Program-made: the position numbers and the translations under genes
Source: Garcia nutans
Taxonomy: Eukaryota > Streptophyta > Magnoliopsida > Malpighiales > Euphorbiaceae
Length of the DNA: 64,000 nucleotides
Assembly (NCBI GenBank): GCA_947685225.1
Contig: CANTUV010000008.1
Coordinates: forward strand, 35,270,001 to 35,334,000
Direction of reading: 5' to 3'
Shown: positions 22,201-34,085 of the stretch, piece after piece
How the letters are laid out: every line of letters begins with the position of its first letter
How positions within the stretch are numbered: position 1 is the first letter of the stretch
The notes under the pieces: model-generated
The model's input: the letters and a program-made list of their open reading frames with translations, nothing else
Told to the model about the DNA's origin: nothing
Database searches by the model: none

Positions 22201-22530
22201 TTATCACTACCGAAATTTGAAGAAATGATCACTAGTTGTGCATTATTCTCCCCAAAGAAAACATACTTCAAATGCTTTGGGAGTTCCTTCAATTTAACCA
22301 ATTTTTTTTTATCTCCTCTACCTCAATCTCAAGCACCCTCTTGTTATTCTCATCATCTAGTATGGACTTGCACTCCTCAATTTCTACATCAAAAATTTCA
22401 ACTTCTTCACCCAAAGTTAAGGTCGTCTCAAGCTTGTCATTACTACTTTCCTACAAGAAAACTTCTTCAACAATAAGATCAACATAATTGATAAAAGAGC
22501 AGTTTTCATAACAGTAGTGGTAGAAATATG
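22201..22530 (-). pseudogene. Athila pol N-terminal fragment
   Basis: Minus-strand translation contains LPKHLKYVFFGENN followed by VIISSNF, the segment between protease and reverse transcriptase in Athila pol. It is the left limit of this element; reverse transcriptase and beyond are missing. Confidence 0.6.
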
Positions 22531-22537
22531 GGAAGTG

Positions 22538-22960
22538 TTAAAAAATTAAAAATACCACAGTTTGTCCTAAGATAGCCATGGTTAATTTACCATTTTTAAC
22601 ATCCATCAGAATGTTGGTTGTTGCCATAAAAGATCTCCGCAACAAAATTATGTGATAAACATCCCTAGAAATCTCTTTCCCCATATCCAAGACCACAAAA
22701 TCAACAAGAACAATTAAACCCCCAACGTGAACTAAGACATCCTCTATAATTCCCTTAGGAAATCTAGGAGTTATGTTTGCTAATTGGAAAACCATCTTGG
22801 TTGGTTTAAGTTCTCCAAGTTTAAATTGAATAAGGCATCAAATTTATACTAGCTCCCAAGTCACACATGCCATTCGTTTCTTTCCCTATCCCCATAGAGA
22901 TATCAATGACAAAACTTCCAGGATCCTTTAGTTTAGGAGATAACTTATGTTGTAAAACAA
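22538..22960 (-). pseudogene. Athila protease region
   Basis: Carries FPKGIIEDVLVHVGGLIVLVDF, matching the IEDVLVKVG-F-P-DF block of Athila protease, then SRDVYHIILLRRSFMATT in place of the usual ILGRPFLAT. Upstream (22830-22960) there is decayed sequence of the active-site region (translated ...LGASI...). Frames are broken. Confidence 0.6.
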
Positions 22961-22978
22961 CACTTGTTACCTCCAAAA

Positions 22979-24640
22979 CTATTTCCTTTTCATTAAGCTC
23001 ATACCTTTTCTTTTTATAAATTCTTTGAAAAATTTGGCATAAGTTGGCATATTCTTAATTACCTCAAGTAAGGGAAGATTTATACTTACCTTGGAGAGCA
23101 TGTCATAAATTTTAGGAAATTGCTTATCTTGCTTCTCATTTTTCAGCCTACTTGGGAAAGGAATTAGTGGTCTATAAGGGTTGGAAGATCTATGCAACTT
23201 TGGTGAAGTTGATACCTTCCCGTCCTCTTTTTCCTTTGATTGATTTCATTGCTTTATATTAGCTTGTTTCTCCTCGCCATTTCCTTCTTGATTTGTACCT
23301 GCATCCAAAGAATCACTAACTTTGTTATCAATTACCTTTCTACTCCTCAACACTGTGATTGCTTTGGCTTGCTCTAGTTGACTTGGAAATTTTCCTTTTT
23401 AATGTGCTTGAAGTTGGTTTCCCAATTGCCCAACTTGCATTTCAACCTTCTTTAATGATGCCTCCAAAGAATCAAACCTTTGTTGTTCGATTCTTGATTT
23501 TATGTGCTAGCTTGAATAAAAGCATTCAAATTATCTTCCAAAGTGGGTTTCTTCAAGTGATCTTAATTTGAAGATTTTCCTTGAAAGTGAGGACCTCTTT
23601 AGTAAGGCTAGAAAGATTGTTAAGATGGAACTTGTTACTAATTTTCCAAGAAAAATTTGGGTGGTTTCCTCAACCAGGATTATAAGAATTGGACTATGGG
23701 TTATTCCTATCCCATTGTTGGAAACCCTCAAAGGCATATACTTGCTTTTGCCCTTTTTGAAATTGATCAAAGCTTGAGGAGCACATATTTGCTATGGCCT
23801 ACAACACCACATGATGCACATGTTTCTTGACTAGACATAAGTAAGTTTCCTCTTGCATTTAATAACTTGACTTGCCTTGTCAATTATGCTATTTATCTTG
23901 CCATCTCAAAATTTGAGTTCACCTCATGAATTCCTCTATGTCTTTCCCCAATGATTTTCTGTTGGGAATATGCTCCCAACATGTCGAACAATCTCATAAT
24001 TTCAGCAGCCATTCTCTCACCCATTGCACCTATATACTAAATTTTGGCTTTGTTGTGTGAGGGCATTGGAACAACAAAGATTTAAAATGATCCCACACCT
24101 TGTGAAATAGTTCACCATCCATTTAAGTGAATGTTGTAATTTTCCCTGAAGTTCCTTTGTTTTCTAATGTGAATAGAATTTGGTCATGAACTTATTGTAA
24201 ACTTCAATCCACGTTGTCAATGATTTTTTTGGAAGAACCATCAACCATGACTTCGCCCTATCCTTCAAGGTATAAGGGAAACACTGCATCTTAAGCTCAT
24301 CCTCCATCAATGTTTGCAAAAGGAAATGTGTGCAAAGTTTAATAAAAATCATGAATGAAGTTGAAACGATCTTCATTCAGCATTCCATGAAAAGATATCA
24401 GTATGCTATAATGAGTATTCTTAAACTCATAGTTTCTTGCTGCATTGCTCAACTGTATGCAAGATGTGGTTATCCTAATAATTGGTCGGGTAAACTCTTT
24501 CATGGGCAGTTCTTTTGCTTCACCCATTTCTACTTCTATTTCTTATCTGAATTGCTCTAACATCTTCTCCTTCTTTTCCTAAAGGATTCACTCCCTTAGT
24601 TTTATGAAGTCTATGAATGTTATTTATAAAGGGAACAAGT
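22979..24640 (-). pseudogene. Athila gag, decayed
   Basis: Pieces in the right order from the right: capsid-like KDRAKSWLMVLPKKSLTTW (24164-24376), a basic and aromatic stretch matching GFQQ-GRN-YSNSYNPG (23531-23770), and LPLLEVIKNMPTYAKFFKEF (22979-23197), a hallmark just before Athila protease. Numerous stops and frameshifts separate them. The order and strand agree with the primer site at 24741-24761. Confidence 0.7.
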
Positions 24641-24740
24641 TCATTGCCTTAAGATCTTTGTCCTTGCATAAATCACCTGGACAATTCAAAAAGAAACACT
24701 TAAGCAATTAAATAAAAGAATCAAACTACTACTAAAACAG

Positions 24741-24761
24741 CCTTCCCCGGTAATGGCTCTA
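24741..24761 (-). other. Decayed Athila primer binding site
   Basis: The minus strand reads TAGAGCCATTACCGGGGAAG here, against TGGCGCCGCTGCCAGGGAAG in the Athila copy at 53235-53255. The changes are mostly at C or G. It sits six bases inside the LTR end. Confidence 0.65.
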
Positions 24762-24767
24762 AAAACT

Positions 24768-26705
24768 TGTTGCGCTCTACTTAACACTATTACAAAGCGA
24801 CTCTCGCAAGTATACGAGGTTATTATAGTAACGGTGGTCACCTCAAGGTTGTCTCACAAGAAAGTTATTTATTTGTAATAATTTGATTAAAATGAAAGAA
24901 AAAGGAATTAAAGATTGAATGGGTAATACTGAAGATTGAGAAATTTAAAGTGATAAACGAGATAAAACAATGGGATTTGCAATAATTAATATTAAGCTTT
25001 CAAAAGAATGCCTAGGATTTATAGATCGATCTAATCAAAGTTTTAATTCCTAAACTTTCCACTAATATAACCTTGTAACTTAATTTCTTCTTTAATATTA
25101 ATTAGCAATTATCAATTCATTAGTTCTCACATTCATGAATTAACAAAAGCCAATTATTTGAATTTTAAATTAAGTGAACTCTAGAACTTATACTTCTAAT
25201 TCATTCTTAGGGTAGTTAAATGCATAGTTCCAATATCAAGATTTACCTATCAATTTTTACTTAATATCTAGAGATTAATAGGTGGCCAATCAATTAACCT
25301 AACATACAATTTCAATGCAATTGACTCATAACAAGTTTTATTAATGGAAATTATTGAATTAAATCATTTTATCAAATCTACTGCAAATCCTAGGCATGGA
25401 TAATTTTGATCATCATCAAATCAAAACAAAAACTCATCTCAATATAATTCAAATCACAGTACTTCATTTAAATGCTAATGTACATAAACAATAAAATCTG
25501 GAAAATGAATTAATTTGAGAAAATAGAAAAACCCCTTATGAAGATGACTAGAGTTGGAACTTCTTATTCTTCCTCCACCTTGACTTGATATGGGTGAAGA
25601 ACCTCCAAGCCTCCTTCAAACTTTGCTAATTAATTCTTTTCCCTAGAAATGGATGAATGAAAATAAAAAAGCTAACTCTCCTCTCCTTAAGAAATCATGC
25701 ATATATATCTCTCATGTCCCTCTAATAGTAACCACTGTCCATACTTAAGAGTCCCAATAAATTTTATTTTAAATTAAAACATGCTATCCAGCCTCACACC
25801 AACATGTTCCACTTTCATTTGTCCCCTCCTTTTTTATTTTTAAAACTTTCTTTTTACAAAACAACTTACATTTTTAACTTCAAAAGACATTCCTTGTGTC
25901 TCTGTCCCATAATATGTCTTAAAACTAAAAAGGAATCTCTCATAGACACGGCCAAGTTAGTCTGGTCTTGGCCTTGCCTCTTCAATCTTTCTTTGAACAC
26001 GACCATTGCATTTGCATGTGTTCAACACTACTTGTTATTCATTCTTCTTTTCTTAAGGTGGAACACGGCCAAGTTAGTGGCCATGTGGTGTGACACAGCC
26101 TGTGACATTGTTGTGTCTTCTGGCCGTGTTTACTTCTGTATTATCTGCTCTTATTTCTTTAGGCTGGGATGCAACCAAGATGGACATGTCTTGGCCGTGT
26201 CACTCATATTCTCTTTGGGCATGGCCAGGACTCCAGAATGTGTCCATTTCTACTTGAAATCATAATTGCTTTTATTCTTCTGGGATGGAACACGACCAAG
26301 AGACACGGCTAGGTCATTGAGTGTGTCACATTCTGCCCTAAATTTCCAACTTCTTGATGAGGGACATGGCCAAGATAGAGGTTGTCCTGGCCATGTCATG
26401 TGACATAGTCAGTTACATGACCAAGATGCTGAGTGTGTCAAATTTTGCCCAAAACCTTCAATTCTTTGACGAGGGACATGGCCAAGCTTGGTGTTATTTT
26501 GGCCGTGTTCAATATCCTTTCTTCCAATGTAGCTTCAACAAATGAATTTCTGTCACTTAACTTCATTTTGCAATTCTTCATACTTCAACCTAAAACACAT
26601 AACCTTCATCCACACTTAACCAAATATTTAAATAAATATTTAGGAAAAAATAACTAAATGGTCAATAAAATTACTCTAAAAATACATATACAATTGATCA
26701 TAACA
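24768..26705 (-). mobile_element. Athila-type 5' LTR
   Basis: On plus, TGTTGCGCTCTAC to TTGATCATAACA, 1938 bp. Internal sequence continues leftward with gag. It is the inverted counterpart of 18337-20243, so two related LTRs face each other across 4.5 kb. Right flank ccatg; no matching left duplication because the 3' half is lost. Confidence 0.8.
25940..26515 (-). repeat. Palindromic-word array in Athila LTR
   Basis: gacacggccaagtt, ttggccgtgttc and related words in both orientations, with ctgcc-containing spacers. Homologous to 18540-19080 but several words have lost the CpG. Confidence 0.75.
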
Positions 26706-27543
26706 CCATGTATGCATGGTGATTGGCTTGCTTCTTCCTCACTGATGATAATGCATTACGGGATACCCAATACTCCTTGGATCCCTTGGAATTCCATATA
26801 AAGATGAGAGAGTTATGAAGATATGTTATCTATTTTGAAGTTCTAAGAGTTATTTGACTTTGGATGTCGTAAAAGATGGTGAAAATTGGGCTCTAGGAGT
26901 TTATGGTCTGGGAATCTCCATTTGGAATGTTTCTTAGGATTCATCAAGGATCCTAGGCCTTTTTCTTTGTTGTGCAACAGCCCCTTGAGCACCTAAGAGG
27001 TACTTATATCTCCCATCTATCTCCCTCATGCATTTGGAGTGCTTGAGGCAGGCAATGTTAATGGATTTGGTTATGAGGTCAAGAAGATTTGAGAGAGTTT
27101 CCTTGTTGGTGGGAGTGTGAGCACCAACAAACTTGGCAATTTGAGTTATTTAGGAGGAGATCAAAATAGTGTCAATTTTTGTTTTCCTAAGATGAAGGAA
27201 AGTATCAAGGAGAAACTTTTCAGTTTGGATTGCTTAACTCTTGATGAGGCAATATAGCAAGAGAAGGTCTTTTTGAGCGACTTTCTCATTACTTTCACCT
27301 CTTGTATTAATGGTGAAGGTGATGATTCTATGCAAGATCCAAAAGGTCAAGCTCCTAAGATTCTTAGCATTGAATTGCTTATGGAGTTAAGTTTGGATGG
27401 AAATGTCTTTCCAAAATTCTAATTAGATTTTGGTATTGAGAATGCTGTTAGAGAAATGGTAGAAGTTGTTGACAAATTTGTGCTATTGCAATGCTACCAC
27501 AAGTGCATGGGTCGCGTAAGCAATAATGTAGTGAGTAAGATAT
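26706..27543 (-). pseudogene. Unassigned coding-like remnant
   Basis: Minus-strand translation around 27010-27270 gives KDLLLLYCLIKS, TQIAKFVGAHTPTNKETLSN and CLKHSKCMREIDGRYKYLLG with internal stops. It looks like the extra non-gag-pol ORF carried by some plant retroelements (so-called putative plant transposon proteins), but the match is from memory and weak. The left end adjoins the Athila LTR and the right end the Tekay LTR. Confidence 0.3.
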
Positions 27544-27990
27544 TGTAACACCCTTACACCCAATATATGTACATCACATACACACACACTATATGCGATA
27601 TACGTATGCCGGATACAGGAATGTCACAGTTCATTTTAAACAAACCAATCTTTAAAACTTTATCCTCCAATCATTGTAAATCAATCTAAGTAAACTTAAA
27701 ACATTTAACTTAGTTTACAGAAATTAATAGAGAAAGCATTCCTTACTAAAATATAGATTCATATATCTTCATTATCCCAAAAGTTTATTCAAAACATTAA
27801 TTTAATAAGCAGCGAAAAATACATATGTTTATATCAAAATCAATGTTTACAAAATTATAGAGTTAATACATGCTAGCAGTTCGTCTCTGATCTTGATGTC
27901 CACAACTCAACATTGCTCTCGCAAACTCAAGCCTAGACTCGACTCGGTCTAGACGAGCTCTCAGGCACAACCGGATCTACCTTGTCACCT

Positions 27991-28028
27991 GCGCGATGAA
28001 CCACAATCGCGCTAAGCAAAAAGCTTAG
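27991..28028 (-). other. Double hairpin
   Basis: GCGCGAT/ATCGCGC (27991-28012, loop 8 nt) and CTAAGC/GCTTAG (28012-28028, loop 5 nt), both perfect, with the invariant TCACCTG (CAGGTGA in sense) at 27985-27991. Confidence 0.65.
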
Positions 28029-28184
28029 TGGTACAAACTTTGATTCAATATAGATCAATGCGATGCTAATGCACAATACATATGAATATATCAACTCATT
28101 ACATTATAACTCAACATATTAATCATTTGCATCACATTTCATAATTCACATATAAGCAAAGACAAACATGGGCCCAGAAAGGAT

Positions 28185-28882
28185 CTAATATGCTATTCAA
28201 AGTTTAGAGTTACTGCTTTGATCCATAATGACACCTTGTGTCTAGCTTCGTAGGCAATATATATCCATGAATAATGTAACAGCCCCAGTCTCTTGGACCT
28301 CAACCCGGCTAGGCCCTTAGGCCCCAGTTTCTTAGTCCTCAACCCGACTAGACTTTTACAGTTTTTGAGGCTTACGACCCGGTCTTTTCACCCCAAAAAC
28401 ATCACATTTATCAGCTGGGCTCTGCTTATGACCCGGTCTTTTCACTTGCCCAGCAATTCATAGGCATGCCACCAAACCCAGAACTGTAAAAATTAAATAA
28501 CATACTAGGCACACAACTTATTCATTTATCTCATTATCGAATACTTTCATAATTCATCTCTAATTTCATTTCTCATAATCAAATTAGGCACATTGCCTTA
28601 TTATATCATCATTTTCTCCTCTTTTCTCATTCTTCTCTTTTATATCAATATCAATTTGTTATATTATGATTTCACACATCATATCACATTATTCCACATT
28701 TCTTTTCATATCCAACACATTGCTCAATTGCATTGATATATCAACATAATTCACATTATGCATATCGTAGCATATAACTCATTCATCAACAATATATCAA
28801 GTAACTTAACACATTTCTCAACTAAATGTGTTAAGTCCCAATGTCATATAAATGTCTACAATCATTCAAAGTTTGTACTTAC
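28185..28882 (-). other. Candidate LTR intron plus complementary arm
   Basis: Minus strand: donor AG|GTAAGTAC at 28882, acceptor TTTTTACAG at 28484, 399 bp. The complement arm is at 28185-28210. The acceptor has an extra base and altered downstream exon bases in this copy. Confidence 0.45.
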
Positions 28883-29039
28883 CTCTTAAAGCAACAACAC
28901 CACTCTATCAACTTCCTCTTCCAAGATATCCCTCAAACCTTGGCTAGGGTAACTCAATTCTCGTCAAAACCTAATCCAAAGGTGATTACACATAAGAATA
29001 CAAGAATAAGAACTATCTAGGGAAAACTATACACTTGAT

Positions 29040-29395
29040 ACACTCAACAACACAGGCGTGTTTCTGATCGTGCCCTAAACCCACAACACAGAAGCTTTGA
29101 CACGCTCAGTGACATGGGCGTGTCACTGCACGTGTCAATTCTCCAACAACACAGAAGCTGTGACACACTCAGTGACATGGGTGTGTCACTGGATGTGTCA
29201 ATCTTCCAACAACACAGTAGCTATGACACGCTCAGTGACATGGGCATGTCACTGGACGTGTCAATCCTTCTCCAACTCAGAAGCTGTGACACGCTCAGTG
29301 ACATGGGCATGTCACTGGACGTGTCACTAACCCAGAAAATATAACCAACTACATGCCTAAAGACATGGTCGTGCTACTGGGCATGTCAGGCCAAA
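29040..29395 (-). repeat. Palindromic-word array
   Basis: Five units with tgacacgctcagtgacatgg and gcgtgtcactg, and caacacagaagct spacers. Open frames on plus across it are repetitive and not real genes. Confidence 0.8.
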
Positions 29396-30121
29396 AACCC
29401 TGAAATCGACACAACAATATCACATCCAACAAGCCTCTTTCAACAACCTTATCAACACCACACAAACTCAGCAAAATCCATCAACATACCATAATAAACT
29501 TGAGTAAACCTCAAAATAACTCAATCACAAACATCAAAACACAATCACAACCATGTATTACAACTCAAACTTACACCATCCACACACTTGTCTCTTTGAC
29601 CAAACTTAACCCTCTTCTCTTCAATCCAACCCCAAATCAAAGTTAACAAAGAAACAAGTTGGAAACTTACCAAAAGTGAAGAAAATCCTTAAAACTCCAA
29701 CTTGATCTCTTGAAAACCTTCAATCTCTTGAGTTTGGAAGCAACAAAATCCCTTCTCCTTTGGTTGATAATGGTGGCCAGCCAAAGAGAAGAAAGAAGAA
29801 GATGAAACTTAACCACACACACTCTTCTCTTTTAACCAAAACATCTTTCCCCAAATCACTCTCCACCATGTGTTTAATTAATAAAATAATAACCCAATTA
29901 CATCATCTTCCACTAACATAAATAAATCCATTTAAATAATAAAATATCTTTTGACCTATTAAACTCATTGACCTTTATATAATGTATATATCTCCATATA
30001 CAGAGCATATACACATCTTCCTATCATCTTTTCACTTAATTATAAATACACTTTAAATCATTAATTAAGTCTCAACAAATAATATTTCCAAAAATTTTAG
30101 GATACTACTTGGGATATTACA

Positions 30122-30165
30122 ATTCCCCCCCTCTATAAATAAATTTCATCCTCAAAATTACCTGT
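30122..30165 (-). other. Polypurine tract and 3' motif of the outer Tekay element
   Basis: Plus strand attccccccc and then aatttcatcctcaaaatt, the reverse of the Tekay 3' motif with a few changes. It directly follows the LTR. Confidence 0.75.
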
Positions 30166-30167
30166 TC

Positions 30168-30803
30168 TCAAGTCTGAAACAACTGGGGATACTGATCTCG
30201 CATCACTTGCTCACTCTCCCAAGTGGCCTCTTCCTTAGTATGATTCTTCCAAAGAACCTTCACAAGTGGCACTTTCTTATTTCTCAACTCTTTCACTTCA
30301 TGTGCCAAAATAGCCAATGGTTCTTCTTCAAAATTCAGATCAGGACTCACCTCAATAGATTCCACTGACAAAATATGAGATGGATTTGATCTGTACCTTC
30401 GTAGCATAGAGACATGGAAGACATTGTGAATTCGATCCAACTCAAGTGGCAAAGCGAGTCGGTAAGCCACTGGTCCAACTCTTTCCAGTACCTCATAAGG
30501 TCTAATAAAATGAGGACTCAGCTTCCCTTTGCGACCAAATCTCATAATTCTCTTCCAAAGAGACACTTTTAAAAATACTTTATCTCCGATGCTGAACTCT
30601 ATGTCTCTCCTCTTCAAATCTGAATAGGATTTCTGTCGGTTTAAAGCTACTTTCAAATGATCCCGAATTATCTTCACTTTCTCTTATGTTTCTTTAATCA
30701 AATCGGGACCAACCAACTTTCCTTCTCCAACTTCATCCCAACATAGAGGCGTCCTGCATCTTCTACCATACAATGCCTCATAAGGTGCCATTTTAATGCT
30801 GGA
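30168..30803 (-). pseudogene. Outer Tekay element: integrase C-terminus and chromodomain
   Basis: Minus-strand product covers the integrase C-terminal region (VLERVGPVAYRLALPLELD, NVFHVSMLRRY) and ends in a chromodomain-like tail (VPLVKVLWKNHTKEEATWES). Chromodomains target chromoviruses to chromatin. Stops occur near 30690 and at 30801-30803, where relatives have lysine and glutamine. The protein ends normally close to the LTR. Confidence 0.85.
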
Positions 30804-31571
30804 CTAATGACTGTTGTTATAAGTAAATTCCATCAATGGCAAGAATCTGTCCCAACTCCTGGAGAAATCAATGACACAACATCTCAACATGTCCTCTAAA
30901 ATTTGAATCACTCTTTCTGACTGCCCATCAGTCTGAGGATGAAAAGCAGTGCTAAAATGTAACCGGGATCCCAAAGCATTATGTAAACTCTTCCAAAACC
31001 TTAAAGTAAACCGAGAATCTGGATCAGATACTAAAGAAATTTGGACTCCATGCAATCTTACAATCTCACTGATATACAGCTCAGTCAACTTCTCAAGAGA
31101 ATAGTCCATCCAAACTGGAAGAAAATGATCTGTCTTCGTCAACCGATCAACAATCACCCAAATGGCATCAGGCTTCTTCTGAGTCAAAGGCAAACCAGTC
31201 ACAAAATCCATCGTCACTCGCTCCCATTTCCATTTTGGCACTGATAAAGGTTGGAGCAACCCTGAAAGAACTTGGTGGTCGACCTTCACTCTCTGACAAG
31301 TGAGACACTTGTATACAAATTCCGCTATGTCCCACTTTATACCTAACCACCAATAATGTTGCTTCAAATCATGATACATCTTAGTACTTCCAGGGTGCAT
31401 AGCAAAAGCCGACGGATGTGCTTTCTCTAAAATAGTCTTTTTCAGTCTTGCATCATCAAGAACACACAATCTATCCTTATACCAAAGGCTGCCATCACTT
31501 CTCACAAGAAAATCTCGGCTCTCCCCCTTTTGACAATCCAAAACAATCTTCTGAATTTTCTTATCTGCCAA
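30804..31571 (-). pseudogene. Outer Tekay element: integrase zinc finger and catalytic core
   Basis: The HHCC finger is visible (H-P-S-A-F-A-M-H, then CLTCQ), followed by the catalytic core with MDFVTGLPLT (first Asp), VSDPDSRFT (second Asp) and HPQTDGQSERVIQ (Glu). The three acidic residues are present. The open frame is 255 codons, bounded by TAG at both ends where relatives have glutamine (NNSHQSS and EAQLADE). Confidence 0.88.
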
Positions 31572-31979
31572 CTAAGACTCTCTAATATGATCCAACAAGA
31601 CTGACCTCAACTGCAACTGAGCCAACAAAGCACCATCACTACAAGGCTCGAAACGAGCATGCAATGCTCTCAACTCAACAAGCAACAAGAGCGAATAAGC
31701 AGCCAAACTCGCCAAAGATTTCTGACTCAAGGCATCAGCAACAACATTTGCCTTACCAGGATGATAATCAATCAAATAGTCGTAGTCTTTAATCAACTCC
31801 AACCACCGTCTCTGCCGAAGATTCAGCTCTCTTTGAACATCCAAGTATTTCAAACTCTTGTGGCCTGTATAAATAAGACACTTCTCCCCATAAAGATAAT
31901 GTCGCCAAATCTTCAAAGCAAAAACTATGGCTGCCAACTCCAAATCATGCGTCGGGTAATTCAACTCATGCGGCTTCAA
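31572..31979 (-). pseudogene. Outer Tekay element: RNase H and linker
   Basis: Shows YPTHDLELAAIVFALKIWRH and the HKSLKYL block of Ty3 RNase H. The residue before HKSL is glycine (TGHKSL) where the relative at 36543-37004 has the conserved aspartate (TDHKSL), so activity is likely lost. It ends at a TAG matching glutamine in relatives. Confidence 0.82.
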
Positions 31980-32334
31980 CTACCAAGAAGCATAAGCTAT
32001 GACTCTACCCTCTTGCATCAAAACACAACCTAAACCATTATGTGAAGCATCATTGTAAATCATATATGGTTTATCTTCCACAGGCAAGGTAAGAACATGA
32101 GCTTGAGTCAACATCTCCTTCAACTGCTCAAAGCTTGCTTGACACTGCTCCGTCCACACAAATCTAACTCCCTTCCGAAGTAATCTGGTGAGTGGAGTAG
32201 CTATCAAAGAAAATCCTTTCACAAATCGTCGATAATAGCCTGCCAAACCCTGAAAACTTCTAACTTCAGTCACAGTCTTCGGTGGACTCCAATTCAAAAT
32301 AGCTTCAACTTTACTTGGATCAACTCTTATACCA
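31980..32334 (-). pseudogene. Outer Tekay element: end of reverse transcriptase, start of RNase H
   Basis: Contains RVDPSKVEAILNWSPP, VRSFQGLAGYYRRFVKGFS and NDASHNGLGCVLMQEG. The sequence breaks at 32334 because the 9.9 kb element inserted here; it resumes at 42215 after one copy of the tacca duplication. Reading across the removed insertion gives the conserved VSADGIRVDP without a frame change. Confidence 0.85.
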
Positions 32335-32699
32335 TGCAACACCCCTATATTCCATATACATACACAGCATGCTTATACGATCGTAATATACATATACTGA
32401 ATATAGCAAATGCCACAGTTTAAAAATACACAAGTTATATCTCGAAAAAGAAATAAAACAAATATCAATCGTTTAAAAGAAATTCATAAAATATAATAGA
32501 TGAAAATGTTTATTAATACACAGCGGAAGTTATAATAAATATTTACAAATACAAATACATAAAAATTTGAAATTTACAAAACATAGAATATATATACATG
32601 ATTGGCAGCTTGACTCTCTGATCTTTAAACTCTAGTCCAACTCTTCAAGCATAAACTCAACTAGGTCTAGAAGAATCTTCTGTCTCAACCCTATCACCT

Positions 32700-32737
32700 G
32701 CGCGATGAACCACAATCGCGCTGAGCTAACAACTCAG
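32700..32737 (-). other. Double hairpin with compensatory change
   Basis: GCGCGAT/ATCGCGC (32700-32721) beside CTGAG/CTCAG (32721-32737). Stem I has G:C where other subfamilies have A:U (CTAAG/CTTAG), a two-sided change that keeps pairing. Confidence 0.65.
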
Positions 32738-32893
32738 TAGTACAAACTATAATGATACTATGCAATGTCAATATCAATGTCATAGATTCAACCAATAAAG
32801 ATCATACTTATAAATGTTACATTTCATTATACAATAATTATATCATCATCCATTATACTCATTCAACATAGACACCTGTGGGCCCAACAAGTA

Positions 32894-33766
32894 TTTAATA
32901 TGATATTCAAAGTTCAGAGTTACTGCCTTGGTCTATAATCACAATAATCAAGCCCGTAGGCAATATATCTCATATCTATACATGGATAGTGTAACAGACC
33001 CAGTCTCTTGGACCATCAACTCAACAAGCTTGAGGAGATCCTCAACCCGGCAAGACTGTTACTAGTAACAGACCCAGTCTCTTGGACCATCAACTCAACC
33101 CGGCAAGACTGTTACTAGTAACAGACCCAGTCTCTTGGACCATCAACCCGATTGAAATCGAGGAGATCCTCAACCCGGCAAGACTGTTACTTTTCATATA
33201 TTTCATATCAATAATTCACATAGTGTAACAGTCTCTTGGACCATCAACCCGATTGAAATCGAGGAGATCCTCAACCCGGCAAGATTGTTACTTTTCATAT
33301 ATTTCATATCAATAATTCACATAGTGTAACAGACCCAGTCTCTTGGACCTCAATTCAACTCAATTTGAAGAGATCCTCATTCCGGCAAGACTATTACCTT
33401 TCATTTTATAGGCATGCCTCCAAACCCAGAACTCTGAAATTGAATAACATATTAAACATACAATTATTTCATTAATCTTTTTATCATTCTCTTTCTCAAT
33501 TTGTATCTCATAATCAAATAGGCAATCATGCCTCAATAATTTCATTTGTACAATCATGGCCAACAACAATGGCTTCATTATATCTCCATTTACATCAAAG
33601 CAATTCATCATTATATTTCCATTTACACCAAAGCAATTCATCATTATACATATAGTACATTTCCCAAGATTCACAATGTGCAAAACATAACATTATTCAT
33701 ATATATATATATATCAACAATGCCATATCAAATGAATGTATGCAACAATGCAAGGTTTGTACTTAC
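32894..33766 (-). other. Candidate LTR intron plus complementary arm
   Basis: Minus strand: donor GTAAGTAC at 33766, acceptor ATTTCAG|AG at 33434, 333 bp. The arm 33431-33455 can pair with 32894-32920. The loop holds the tandem repeat at 32990-33400. Confidence 0.5.
32990..33400 (-). repeat. Tandem repeat, five units, in 3' LTR
   Basis: Units of about 55-105 bp begin gtaacagacccagtctcttgg and end cggcaagactgttac. Five are present here and four at 40390-40750 in the other LTR of the same element. The units carry an internal palindromic segment, ccgattgaaatcgagg. Confidence 0.85.
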
Positions 33767-33960
33767 TTCAAAAGCAATCCACACAACTCTAAACACTTTC
33801 TCTTTCCAAAAGTCCTTCACCAAATGAATTAAGGCAATTCACTTTCTTCACAACCTAAACCAAAACAATGATGAACCACATCAATTCCAATACAATCAAT
33901 CACTTAATAACCTCATACTAGACCCATAGATCACCATTACAAACCAACAACTCAACCTCA

Positions 33961-34085
33961 AAGCCCACGGTCGTGGCCACTCAAGACCCCCACGGGCGTG
34001 GATTAAAGAATGCTTCTGCCCAAAATTATACAATCCCCCACGGCCATGGCATCAAAGGGCCACGGGCGTGGCATCCAAGGTGCTA
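33961..34085 (-). repeat. Palindromic-word array (CCACGGGCGTGG type)
   Basis: Three or four words such as cccacggtcgtggcc, cccacgggcgtgg and ggccacgggcgtgg, with gcttctgcccaa and gctactgcctccc spacers. A third sequence variant of the array, at the same relative place between the two donors. Confidence 0.75.

Larger units (their letters stand above)
27544..30121 (-). mobile_element. 3' LTR (subfamily A) of a Tekay element
   Basis: On plus, TGTAACACCCTTACACC to GGGATATTACA, 2578 bp. Immediately right lies the purine tract and the end of integrase, so it is the 3' LTR of the minus-strand element. Its sequence matches the solo LTR at 13563-16296, not the 5' LTR of the same element at 43624-46593. 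Left flank gatat. Donor 1 lies near 29665. Confidence 0.85.

Noticed and set aside
29040..29395. Regularly spaced palindromic repeats resembling a CRISPR array.
   Set aside because: Spacers are repeated too, units are degenerate, no cas genes are present, and the DNA is a plant LTR.
31659..32033. Plus-strand frames opposite pol (31659-32033, 35037-35354, 37911-38132 and similar).
   Set aside because: Shadows of the minus-strand pol frame.
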